This document shows positions 1 through 7,855 of a stretch of 64,000 nucleotides of DNA, piece after piece. Every line of letters begins with the position of its first letter. The first letter of the stretch is position 1. The notes below the pieces were generated by a model. The model saw only the letters and a list, made by a program, of their open reading frames with translations, searched no databases and was not told the DNA's origin. The position numbers were made by a program, and so were the translations under genes. Source of the stretch: Sphingorhabdus sp. Alg231-15 (GTDB lineage Bacteria > Pseudomonadota > Alphaproteobacteria > Sphingomonadales > Sphingomonadaceae); contig NZ_LT703001.1 in the NCBI RefSeq assembly GCF_900149705.1, positions 124,001-188,000 on the forward strand, in the 5' to 3' direction.

Positions 1-2
1 GC

Positions 3-449
3 GTTCTGGTCGAACGTGTTGAAGGCTTTTGTAGCAAAACCGAATGGAAGCGCGCTTATGATGAGATCAACGAATTTGAAGCGCAGCGGATTGATAGCGG
101 GATTAACCTAATCAAGATTTTCTTCCACGTGACACAGGACAAGCAGGATAAGCGTTTCGCTCGGCGCTTGAATATCCCGTATAAACGCTGGAAAATTACC
201 GCGGAAGACTTTCGCAACCGTTCCAAACGAGCGGATTATATCGATGCCATAGAGGACATGTTCAAACAGACCGACACGCGCTGGGCGCCGTGGAAGGTCA
301 TTGACGGCAACGACAAGAAATCCGCGCGAATTGCTGCAATGACTCATGTTGCAGAAGTATTGGAAGCCGCGCTGCCGGATGAATTGCCCGAAGCGGACCC
401 CGAGCTCGTCAAAATGGCAGAAGAAGCCTTTGGCTATAAGCCGGAGTAA
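3..449 (+). CDS. ppk2: Polyphosphate kinase 2 (PPK2), C-terminal part
   Basis: The reading frame is open from base 3 and has lost its 5' end at the window edge; 148 residues remain. It begins VLVERVEGFC and continues through EWKRAYDEINEFE, PYKRWKI, DFRNRSKRADY, DMFKQTD and VIDGNDKKSARI, a run typical of the lid and C-terminal half of PPK2 kinases. These enzymes use polyphosphate to phosphorylate nucleoside mono- or diphosphates in the cytoplasm. The Walker A region lies outside the window, so the PPK2 class and nucleotide preference cannot be judged. The family call rests on recognised conserved segments. Confidence 0.85.
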   Translation, partial: VLVERVEGFCSKTEWKRAYDEINEFEAQRIDSGINLIKIFFHVTQDKQDKRFARRLNIPYKRWKITAEDFRNRSKRADYIDAIEDMFKQTDTRWAPWKVIDGNDKKSARIAAMTHVAEVLEAALPDELPEADPELVKMAEEAFGYKPE

Positions 450-654
450 ATAGAGCTGATTTCCGTTCTGAGCGGAAAAACATAAGCCAAATGTGTCCCA
501 AATCGGTACATTTATTTGCCTTTTGGAGAGAAACCGTTTGGTCGTGATGCTGTGACATGTTAACAATTTGTTAGGGTTCGCAAAATTCATTGGTGCATAG
601 TCAAATAGGTTTTCGCTATTTGGAAGTGCTCTGATAAATCTAGAGGGCTACAGC

Positions 655-1203
655 GTGAAATTTAAGAAGACAATTTTGGCTACAGCAGCTGCTATCGCCG
701 CATTCTCGGCAGGCTCTGCGCAAGCCGCGACTTTGGTGCTTGATGCAGGTTGGACCAATTTCAACTTCGGCGATACCGGCAGCGCGATCACACCGGATTT
801 CGATTTTGTTCTGACAGGGCCAGGTTATTTCAATGTCACGGATGTTGATGGCATCGGAGATGTTTTCCAATTTACGATCAATGGTGTCGTACAGCCACTG
901 ACGTCAGCGCCGGTGCTGGGTGGCCCGACAACAGCTGACCCCGATATAGCATTTGCGGGCGGCTTCTACACACGGGCTTCCTATCTCTTGGGAGCCGGGT
1001 CTTACACCGTGACAGGTATTGTCACCGACTCTCCCTTTGGCTTTGGCGGTCTCGGAGGCTTTGCCGAGCTTTCATCGACAGCGCCTGTGCCAGAGCCAGC
1101 CACGTGGGCCTTCATGATCCTGGGTTTTGGTGCCATTGGTGGCGCCCTAAGGTCAAATCGGCGGCGTCAGCGCAAGGCTAAAGTAAAAGTCAGTTACGCT
1201 TAG
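655..1203 (+). CDS. PEPxxWA-CTERM sorting-domain exported protein
   Basis: This 182-residue protein has a signal peptide (about residues 1-24, ending GSAQA), a compact exported domain of about 115 residues with many Gly and Phe, and a C-terminal sorting signal. The signal is VPEPATWAFMILGFGAIGGA followed by the basic cluster RSNRRRQRK. VPEPATWAFM is the sphingomonad PEPxxWA variant of PEP-CTERM, which is thought to mark proteins for processing by an exosortase at the inner membrane. The start is GTG at 655. The middle domain is not recognised, so only the export and sorting route is supported. No exosortase gene lies in the window. A possible hairpin follows at 1229-1260. Confidence 0.85.
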   Translation: MKFKKTILATAAAIAAFSAGSAQAATLVLDAGWTNFNFGDTGSAITPDFDFVLTGPGYFNVTDVDGIGDVFQFTINGVVQPLTSAPVLGGPTTADPDIAFAGGFYTRASYLLGAGSYTVTGIVTDSPFGFGGLGGFAELSSTAPVPEPATWAFMILGFGAIGGALRSNRRRQRKAKVKVSYA

Positions 1204-1228
1204 CTAACCGATCAGGATGAATATTTTC

Positions 1229-1260
1229 AAAGCCCTGTCAAAGCAATCTGGCGGGGCTTT
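1229..1260 (+). terminator. Possible terminator hairpin after the sorting-signal gene
   Basis: AAAGCCC (1229-1235) can pair with GGGCTTT (1254-1260) across an 18-base loop, 25 bases after the stop codon at 1203. There is no uridine run behind it, so it may be only a weak or factor-assisted terminator. Confidence 0.35.
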
Positions 1261-1351
1261 GTGATTATCACTCATGTCTGAATTTTAGGATCTGGCAGCC
1301 ATCGAGCAAGTATCGGCTATCTGATCGGGCTCCGAACGACCTAAGTGGCGA

Positions 1352-3049
1352 TCAAAAATCCATGCCCACCCGAACATTTAGGTGGGGAGACTTGTCGTTG
1401 CTATTGTCGCGATCGCGATTGATCGGGAGTGCAGTTTCCAGCTCAAAATCAAGTGGTCCAACCCGTCCGCGAACACCTGGACCTGCAGAGATCAACGTAC
1501 CTTCACCGCTATCACTGGCGATATCGCTGACATAGCCCATGTCGGCAAATCCGTATATTTGCAGTCTTTTGAGCCAAGATGGTCGCGATTTTATAGTATA
1601 TCGCAGCTCGGCCAGGCCATAAAAGCCTTCGTCACCGGACAATTCGCTGAAGTCATAGCCGCGTACGCGATACGCTCCGCCAATGCTGAGTTCTTGTGCA
1701 GCAAGTAGAGGGCGGTTGGCAATTTGCCCCCGGGCGGCGAGATAGATACTAAGGTCTTTGGTTAATCCGGTTCTAAAATCGGCCCAATATTCGCCCTTTG
1801 TAAACACGCCATCACCATCACGCCGAGAGGCCAACGGACTACCCAAACGGGTCGCACCGAAAATATCGAAACCCTGTACGATGGCGGCACCGGCACGCAC
1901 CCTGCCGCCGGCAAACGGGAATTCCCCTCTGAGGCCTAGTGAAACGGTGACTTCTGTATCTTCTCGGATCAGCGCATTCATATCGTCGCGATTGATCGAC
2001 AAATAGGCGGCCTCGGTCTCGATCCACAGGCTGCCGGACGTCGCCCGAACCAGAGGATAACTGGCATATAGCGCAAGATATCGGCTTTCCCCCGAAATAT
2101 CGGAGCCGCCCGCGTTGCCGCCCGGCGCCGTATCTCCTACTGAGCCAGCAATGCCGGCTTTTAACCCATCAGTGCCGATCGCACTTTCATAATAGCCGCT
2201 GACCGAGAGTATCTCCTCGGGATCAATCGGATTGGTTCTTATGGCAACACCGAGGGCATCGGCATCATTGATCACTGCCTTCAAATCGGCGGAAAGGCGC
2301 GCCCTTATCGGCCCAAAGCTCTCGCTCCCGTAATTGTCAGCCTGTATGCGCGCACGGTTGCCGCGTTCACGAACCGTGACTTGCAGGATATTTCGGCCAT
2401 CTTCCTGAAGAAACTTGGTCGATCGCACGCGGATGTCGGGAATATCGCCAGCAAGCAGCAAGCGACGTTCAATCTCGGGCCGATGGGCAACCTTGCCCTC
2501 CAGAGAGGATAATAGTTTTAGCAGATGTTGATTGTCTGAGCCAATGATCCGCACCGCATCAACCATGCCTTCAATCAGCTTGATTTCTAACACACCCATT
2601 TGCACAGATTGTTCCGGAATAAAGGCCGATGCGAATATATAGCCTTCTTCCCTAGCAATATCAGCAATTTGCTGGGTCAGCGAGGCGAGCTCCTCTTCGG
2701 TTGCTTCCTGACCGATAAAGGTCTCAACCACTGGCGAGAAGACCTCTACGTCCAGCGCATCTGCCCCGACAACGCCGATGGCACCGATCCGGAAATTGGT
2801 TGGCGCTTCTTCGATCAGCGGCGCTGAATCAGGAATCTGGGTTTCTGCAATGGCCAAATCCAGAGGTTTTGCGGATTGTTCTTCCGGGCGAGTCGAGGAT
2901 CGCGTCGAAATATCGGGCTCCGGGAATCCCGCCGTCCACACGCCAGCGTCCAATGCAGCAATCTGGCTGTCCTGTGCCATTGCAACTGGCTGTGCCAGTG
3001 CAGGAACTGAAAATGCCAACAGGCTGGAGATGGATAGGATACGCAACAC
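1352..3049 (-). CDS. ShlB/FhaC/HecB-type outer-membrane secretion protein (TpsB)
   Basis: This 565-residue precursor has a signal peptide (ending VPALAQ), a Pro-rich linker, a POTRA-type region (about residues 85-165, from NFRIGAIGVVGADALDVE to LEIKLIEGMVDAVRI), a second POTRA-like stretch, and a long outer-membrane barrel ending in NVRVGMDF with a terminal Phe. The barrel contains VRGYDFSELSGDEGFYG, which carries the VRGY motif of Omp85/TpsB lid loops. Such proteins export a large TpsA partner across the outer membrane by two-partner secretion, or activate haemolysin. No TpsA with a haemagglutinin-type secretion domain lies nearby. It is divergent from the FecR-domain gene, with 171 bases between the two starts, so the two may share a control region. 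The family is clear but the substrate is unknown. Confidence 0.85.
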   Translation of the reverse strand: MLRILSISSLLAFSVPALAQPVAMAQDSQIAALDAGVWTAGFPEPDISTRSSTRPEEQSAKPLDLAIAETQIPDSAPLIEEAPTNFRIGAIGVVGADALDVEVFSPVVETFIGQEATEEELASLTQQIADIAREEGYIFASAFIPEQSVQMGVLEIKLIEGMVDAVRIIGSDNQHLLKLLSSLEGKVAHRPEIERRLLLAGDIPDIRVRSTKFLQEDGRNILQVTVRERGNRARIQADNYGSESFGPIRARLSADLKAVINDADALGVAIRTNPIDPEEILSVSGYYESAIGTDGLKAGIAGSVGDTAPGGNAGGSDISGESRYLALYASYPLVRATSGSLWIETEAAYLSINRDDMNALIREDTEVTVSLGLRGEFPFAGGRVRAGAAIVQGFDIFGATRLGSPLASRRDGDGVFTKGEYWADFRTGLTKDLSIYLAARGQIANRPLLAAQELSIGGAYRVRGYDFSELSGDEGFYGLAELRYTIKSRPSWLKRLQIYGFADMGYVSDIASDSGEGTLISAGPGVRGRVGPLDFELETALPINRDRDNSNDKSPHLNVRVGMDF

Positions 3050-3220
3050 AGTGATACCGATACTCTTGAAAAATTTGGTCCGGTCACGAGCATAAACTAG
3101 CGGTGTTAAATGTTGGTTATCAGAGGCAAAAAATTAAGATGCTTTTAACTAGCTATGTTTTTCTTATCTTCAAATCTGGTTCTTAGACAGGCAAGTTCAA
3201 TTTAATGAAGAGTAACTGTT

Positions 3221-4636
3221 ATGAGCCATCCCATTACCAAGTCGCTGGTTATCGCGGCCTTATTGTCGAGCGGTGCCGCCTATGCTGGCACGCCCGGCTG
3301 GCAAGTGTCAGAAATTAGTGGGAATGTTACGGTAGCGCGCAAGGGGGTTGTGAAGATTGCGCAACGCCAAACCAAATTGGCACCGGGTGATGTCATCAAA
3401 ACCGGTCCAAAAGGGCGGGCAGTGTTATTGCGTGGCGGTGAATATCTGGTTGTATCGCCTGCCAGCCATATCGAGATTGCAGCACCGGAAAAGAGTGGCA
3501 AGGTCACTCAGATTATCGAATATCTCGGCAATGTCCTGTTCCGGATCGACAAGAAAGAAACACCACATTTCGGCGTTAAAACACCCTATATGGCGGCTGT
3601 TGTTAAAGGAACGACCTTTAGCGTTTCAGTCAGCGCTGAAGGATCCGCCGTTCAGGTTACGGAAGGTGCCGTAGAAGTTTTCACGCTGGATGAAGGCGCT
3701 TCCGAACTGGTGACGCCTGGTGTGATCGGTATGATCAATGCCAATGATCCGTTCAGCCTGGTGGTTATTGATGGCGAACGACGGGTGATTGAGTCACCCA
3801 ACAAACCGGCAAATTCCGATGATGTTAAGGTGACAGCAGCACCGGCTGTCGCCGCAACTGGATCTTCTGCTTCTGGCTTGTCAGGAACAATCTCAGTACC
3901 AATTAGCGAGGAGGGTGTTGAACTTGCGGAACTGACCAATGGCCTGATCCGTGGCGACGTTAGTTACAACAGATTCGTCTTTGTCGAAAATGCCGAAGAA
4001 TCCGTCGGCGCTGGCGAAGATGTCGTAGATGCCACTAGCGGTGAAGAGGAAATTGTAAGCGAAATCATCGCGGACGACGAGAAAGGTGAAGCTGATCAGG
4101 GCGACGAAGGCCAGGGCGACGAAGGCCAGGGCGACGACGACCAGGGCGACGACGACCAGGGTGATGACGATCAGGGCGATGACGATCAGGGCGATGACGA
4201 CCAGGGCGATGACGACCAGGGCGATGACGACCAGGGCGATGACGACCAGGGTGATGACGACCAGGGCGACGACGATCAGGGTGATGACGACCAGGGCGAT
4301 GACGACCAGGGCGACGACGATCAGGGTGACGACGATCAGGGTGAAGATGACCAGGGCGACGATGATCAGGGTGAAGATAACCAAACTAACGACGAAAATA
4401 TGCCCGGCAATGGCGACGCAAACAGCGGCCAAGACGACGGCAATAATGGCCACGGTAACGATCCTGACGGCTTTGACGACAGTAATCCCGGCCAAGGTAA
4501 TGGCAAAGGGCAGGGCAAAGGTGGAAATGACGACGACGATGGCAATAATGGCCACGGCAACGATCCTGACGGCTTTGATGACAGCAATCCTGGCAAAGGC
4601 GGCGGCAAGGGCAAAGGCAAAGGTAAAAATAAGTAG
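3221..4636 (+). CDS. FecR-domain exported protein with acidic QGDDD repeats
   Basis: This 471-residue protein has a signal peptide (ending SGAAYA) and an N-terminal FecR-type domain (about residues 28-160), with [27 protein letters not shown] and [18 protein letters not shown] linker of about 130 residues follows, then 19 consecutive five-residue units (mainly QGDDD, residues about 293-387) and a Gly/Asn/Asp tail containing a 19-residue module twice ([17 protein letters not shown]). It ends in a basic [10 protein letters not shown] tail. There is no membrane anchor, so it is probably periplasmic or secreted rather than a sigma-factor regulator like FecR itself, and no ECF sigma gene is nearby. 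The acidic repeats look suited to binding divalent cations, which is an inference. The divergent TpsB-like gene and the downstream CHASE2-EAL gene suggest a surface or secretion role. Confidence 0.8.
   Translation: MSHPITKSLVIAALLSSGAAYAGTPGWQVSEISGNVTVARKGVVKIAQRQTKLAPGDVIKTGPKGRAVLLRGGEYLVVSPASHIEIAAPEKSGKVTQIIEYLGNVLFRIDKKETPHFGVKTPYMAAVVKGTTFSVSVSAEGSAVQVTEGAVEVFTLDEGASELVTPGVIGMINANDPFSLVVIDGERRVIESPNKPANSDDVKVTAAPAVAATGSSASGLSGTISVPISEEGVELAELTNGLIRGDVSYNRFVFVENAEESVGAGEDVVDATSGEEEIVSEIIADDEKGEADQGDEGQGDEGQGDDDQGDDDQGDDDQGDDDQGDDDQGDDDQGDDDQGDDDQGDDDQGDDDQGDDDQGDDDQGDDDQGDDDQGEDDQGDDDQGEDNQTNDENMPGNGDANSGQDDGNNGHGNDPDGFDDSNPGQGNGKGQGKGGNDDDDGNNGHGNDPDGFDDSNPGKGGGKGKGKGKNK
4097..4381 (+). 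repeat. 19-unit, 15-bp tandem repeat coding for QGDDD
   Basis: Nineteen in-frame 15-base units run without interruption. Two code QGDEG, fourteen code QGDDD, and the last three code [10 protein letters not shown] and QGEDN. The units differ mainly at third codon positions (ggc/ggt, gac/gat), so the protein sequence is kept while the DNA has drifted. The array therefore seems partly stabilised but still able to expand or contract. Open frames on the other strand and in the other phase here are products of the repeat. Confidence 0.95.
4433..4594 (+). repeat. Two copies of a Gly/Asn/Asp module
   Basis: The C-terminal tail of the FecR-domain protein codes twice for [19 protein letters not shown], at about 4437-4491 and 4539-4593. 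The copies are separated by a short Gly/Gln/Lys spacer. They are nearly identical in DNA, which points to recent duplication. The dense Asp/Asn/Gly pattern resembles calcium-binding loops, but no exact RTX nonapeptide is present. Confidence 0.85.
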
Positions 4637-4778
4637 AACTGATTTCTGATAATCAGAAACGGTCAGGTTGGCGCTTAGACCAAGCGCTGATCCGCCTTTC
4701 TCAGCGCCAGTTTAGCGGTTAACGCAAAATAGACGCATATCTATTACGATCAGCCTAAGGCTGTTTCGTGGAGATATT

Positions 4779-7097
4779 TTGAAAGCCATTTTTGCTTCTT
4801 TTTTTGCCAATGCTTCGTGGCGCGTTTTTCTGGCATGGGCCGTTGCGCTTTTGGCGGCACTCGCTCTGCCTGCCATCAATGTCGGTGGTGAGGTTGAGCG
4901 GCAATTCCAGAATCTACGTGCTGACTTGCTCGAAAAGCCGGCATCTGGTGAGATCGCCATTGTCGAAATCGATGCCAAATCCCTTCATGCGCTTGATCGC
5001 TGGCCGTGGCCCCGCGGATATTATGCTGAACTGGTGGACAAGCTATCTGCAGCTGATGTCGCGCAAATAGCTTTTGATGTCGATTTTTCTTCATATTCCA
5101 CGGTTGAGCAGGACCGATTATTTGGAGCGGCGCTGCAGAATTCCGATGCGATGATCATCTTGCCGACCTTCAAGCAGGAGCAAGGTAGCACACAAGGTAA
5201 TTATGTTGAGAGTCTGCCGATAGAGCAATTCAGTCAGCATGCATTTCTTGCTTCGGTCAACGTCCATCCCGATAAAAGGGGGCAACTAAACGACTATAGC
5301 TTTGGGACGACAACGGATAATACAGCCCGCCCCTCATTGGCCAGCATGGTGGCCGAGACGTCTGGGCATATCGACAAGAAATTTGCAATCGATCAGTCGA
5401 TCGATCCCGCCACTATCCCGCGTTACAGCTTTGTCGATATATTGCAGTCCGAACGGATTGATCCTGACTTACGCGGTAAAAAAATAATGGTTGGCGCTAC
5501 GGCTATCGAGCTCGGTGATCGCTATCCGATTAGCCGCTATGGGATGATGCCAGGCGTCGTGATACAGGCGATGGCAGCCGAGACTCTTTTGCAGGGTACG
5601 AACGTAACAGATATTGGCTATCTGCCTTCTTTGGTCCTTGCTGCCTTCTTGTTACTGGCTTGGTTCTGGCGCCGTCCGGCGGTCGGGAACAGCATCATGC
5701 CGGTTGCGGTTTCCATTGGTCTCTCGCTGTTCGGCTTAATTCTAATCACTGAATATTTCGGTCTTTTTACTTTTTCCAATGTCCCCGCTTTATTCTTCCT
5801 CGGCATTTTCTTGCTGAGCGAGAAATTTCTGAGAACCAATTTTGCTCTGAATCGCAGCCAGTATTCCAATTCTGAGAGCGGCCTTCCCAATGAAGCGGCG
5901 CTGCTGAAATTCCTTGATGGCCGCAGGGACCGCAATATCGCTGTCGCGCGCCTTTCTGATTTCCGTGAACTGCTGGTCGTAACTGACAAAGACAAGCGCG
6001 TTGATCTTTTCAAAAATCTCGCCGACCGGTTGAAATTTCTGGCGGAAGACCAACGTATTTTCCATTTCGACACCGATATGATCGGTTGGGTGGTCAAAGA
6101 AGACTATACCAGCGATCTATCCGGCCATTTCAACACTGCTGTTGCTTTGTTCCAATCTCCAGTCATGGCGGGTGATACAAAAATCAAACTGAACGCATCC
6201 TTTGGTATCAGCCGTGAGTCTATTGATAAGGCGAAAGTCGCTGCTGAACAGGCGATGGCCAAGGGTCGACGCTGGGCATTGCATGATGACGAGGCAGCAC
6301 GTGCCGTCGGCCAGAAACAGAACCTGCTTGTCGAACTGGAGCAAGCTATCGAGAGCGGAGATATCTGGACGGTCTATCAGCCAAAATGGAATTTGCAGCT
6401 CAATAAACTGGACGGCGCCGAAGCCTTGGTGCGTTGGCGGCATCCGGAAAGAGGGATGATCAGCCCAGAAATTTTCATCCCCATATTGGAGAAAGCTGAT
6501 CGGATAGATGAGCTGACACTCCATGTTCTGCAAAATGCGCTCAACGATTTGTCGAGTTGGGGTGCGCGGAGATCAGGTTTAAGTTGTTCCGTCAATATCT
6601 CAGCCCAGCTGCTGGATAACGAGTCGTTTATCGACAAGGCGATCGCACTGGTTAGTGCGGCCAATATTCCAAGCGGCTATGTTACATTTGAAGTGACCGA
6701 AACCGCTGCTTTGGCTGATTTGCAAAGGTCCATTTTGTCGCTTGAGCGCATCCGTGCGGCTGGCATCAGCGTGTCGATTGACGACTATGGCACTGGCCAA
6801 TCAACCATGAGCTATCTGCAACATCTGCCAATAGATGAGATCAAAATTGATCAAAGCTTTGTGAAGACGATGATAAGCAATGATTCCAACCGTCTGATGG
6901 TCAAGTCGACCATCGAACTGGTCAAGGGGTTGAGCCTGAAAGTCGTTGCGGAAGGTATTGAGGATCAGATTTGCATGGATATGCTGAGCAGCTTCCAATG
7001 TGATGTTGGACAAGGGTGGCACATTTCGAAACCGATCTCCTCAGATGTCTTTATTGCCGATTGGCTTGATGCAGTTCCAACCAGAAAAATTGCTTAA
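4779..7097 (+). CDS. CHASE2-GGDEF(degenerate)-EAL cyclic-di-GMP phosphodiesterase
   Basis: This 772-residue membrane protein starts with TTG at 4779 behind GGAG. A first membrane helix (about 15-35) leads into a periplasmic CHASE2 sensor (about 40-270), followed by three helices (about 280-355), a GGDEF-like domain without a GGDEF motif (about 365-505) and an EAL domain (about 515-760). The EAL domain keeps the catalytic set: EAL at 548-550, NIS at 606-608, ExT near 638, DDYGTG at 668-673, K689, E725 and Q745. It should therefore hydrolyse cyclic di-GMP under control of a periplasmic signal. It lies 142 bases after the FecR-domain gene in the same direction. FecR and CHASE2 genes are often neighbours in other bacteria, so the FecR protein may feed the sensor. 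Confidence 0.9.
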   Translation: MKAIFASFFANASWRVFLAWAVALLAALALPAINVGGEVERQFQNLRADLLEKPASGEIAIVEIDAKSLHALDRWPWPRGYYAELVDKLSAADVAQIAFDVDFSSYSTVEQDRLFGAALQNSDAMIILPTFKQEQGSTQGNYVESLPIEQFSQHAFLASVNVHPDKRGQLNDYSFGTTTDNTARPSLASMVAETSGHIDKKFAIDQSIDPATIPRYSFVDILQSERIDPDLRGKKIMVGATAIELGDRYPISRYGMMPGVVIQAMAAETLLQGTNVTDIGYLPSLVLAAFLLLAWFWRRPAVGNSIMPVAVSIGLSLFGLILITEYFGLFTFSNVPALFFLGIFLLSEKFLRTNFALNRSQYSNSESGLPNEAALLKFLDGRRDRNIAVARLSDFRELLVVTDKDKRVDLFKNLADRLKFLAEDQRIFHFDTDMIGWVVKEDYTSDLSGHFNTAVALFQSPVMAGDTKIKLNASFGISRESIDKAKVAAEQAMAKGRRWALHDDEAARAVGQKQNLLVELEQAIESGDIWTVYQPKWNLQLNKLDGAEALVRWRHPERGMISPEIFIPILEKADRIDELTLHVLQNALNDLSSWGARRSGLSCSVNISAQLLDNESFIDKAIALVSAANIPSGYVTFEVTETAALADLQRSILSLERIRAAGISVSIDDYGTGQSTMSYLQHLPIDEIKIDQSFVKTMISNDSNRLMVKSTIELVKGLSLKVVAEGIEDQICMDMLSSFQCDVGQGWHISKPISSDVFIADWLDAVPTRKIA

Positions 7098-7182
7098 ATC
7101 CGAAAAGTGAACGTGATTGCATTTCAGAGATCTGGACAAGATTCTGCTATCGCGAATGGTCGCGCCTGATTAGGGTTCGGCC

Positions 7183-7827
7183 ATGAGCGAAAATTCGGAA
7201 CAGATCGCGTTGGCGAAGCGGTCGACCAAAGACATATATAAACGCCAGGCGCGTCATTGGGACGATGTGAGACCCACTTCACTATATGAAAAGCCGTGGC
7301 TGGATCGCTTTTTGTCTGCTCTTCCACCCAAAGGCAGGCTTCTCGACCTGGGCTGTGGTTCAGGAATACCGGTAGCCGGATATTTCCTAGGCAAGGGCTA
7401 TGCTCTTGTCGGTGTGGATTATTCCGAGACCATGATCGAACTGGCCCGTCAGCATTATCCGGATGCTGATTGGCCGGATGTCGAGTGGAAGGTTCAGGAT
7501 ATCACGCAACTCTCGCTGACCGGACAATTTGACGGCATCTATAGCTGGGACGGCTTTTTCCATTTGTCGATCGATCAGCAAAGGGATGTCCTTCCCGAAT
7601 TGTCCAACCTCGTCAAAGCGCAAGGAGCGATCATGTTGACCGTTGGTACCGGCGAAGGGGAAGTGACCGGAACCGTTGGCGGCGAAACCGTCTACCACGC
7701 CAGCCTCGCTCCCGATGAATATAAAGAGCTGCTCAGCCAAGGTGGTTTTGAGACCATCAGCTATGTGGCAGAAGACCAGAATTGCTTGGGGCGCTCGGTC
7801 CTGCTCGCTTCAGGCAAGCGGAAGTAG
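7183..7827 (+). CDS. Class I SAM-dependent methyltransferase
   Basis: The 214 residues form a Rossmann-type methyltransferase. Motif I is LLDLGCGSG (about 52-60), followed by GVDYSETMIELAR (the acidic residue binds the ribose of SAM), VQDITQL and the FDGIYSWDGFFHL strand. It is probably a soluble small-molecule methyltransferase; no substrate can be read from the sequence. It is flanked by the EAL gene upstream and the convergent lytic transglycosylase downstream, neither of which hints at its substrate. Confidence 0.85.
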   Translation: MSENSEQIALAKRSTKDIYKRQARHWDDVRPTSLYEKPWLDRFLSALPPKGRLLDLGCGSGIPVAGYFLGKGYALVGVDYSETMIELARQHYPDADWPDVEWKVQDITQLSLTGQFDGIYSWDGFFHLSIDQQRDVLPELSNLVKAQGAIMLTVGTGEGEVTGTVGGETVYHASLAPDEYKELLSQGGFETISYVAEDQNCLGRSVLLASGKRK

Positions 7828-7855
7828 ATATTTCACTCCAACCGCTGCCTCAAAC

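Noticed and set aside
466-487. Small hairpin TTTCCG / CGGAAA after the PPK2 gene as a terminator
   Set aside because: The stem is only about six pairs and is not followed by a uridine run.
550-580. A CtrA-like site (TTAA-N7-TTAG) before the sorting-signal gene
   Set aside because: Only one half-site fits the TTAA-N7-TTAA consensus, and AT-rich intergenic DNA gives such matches often.
108-590. A 160-codon minus-strand frame over the PPK2 gene
   Set aside because: It overlaps the coding strand of a clear PPK2 and shows no known domain or ribosome binding site.
3893-4649. Long frames opposite and out of phase with the acidic repeat (Val/Ile/Ala-rich on the minus strand, Thr/Arg/Met-rich on the plus strand)
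   Set aside because: They are direct products of the 15-base repeat read in other frames and have no independent support.
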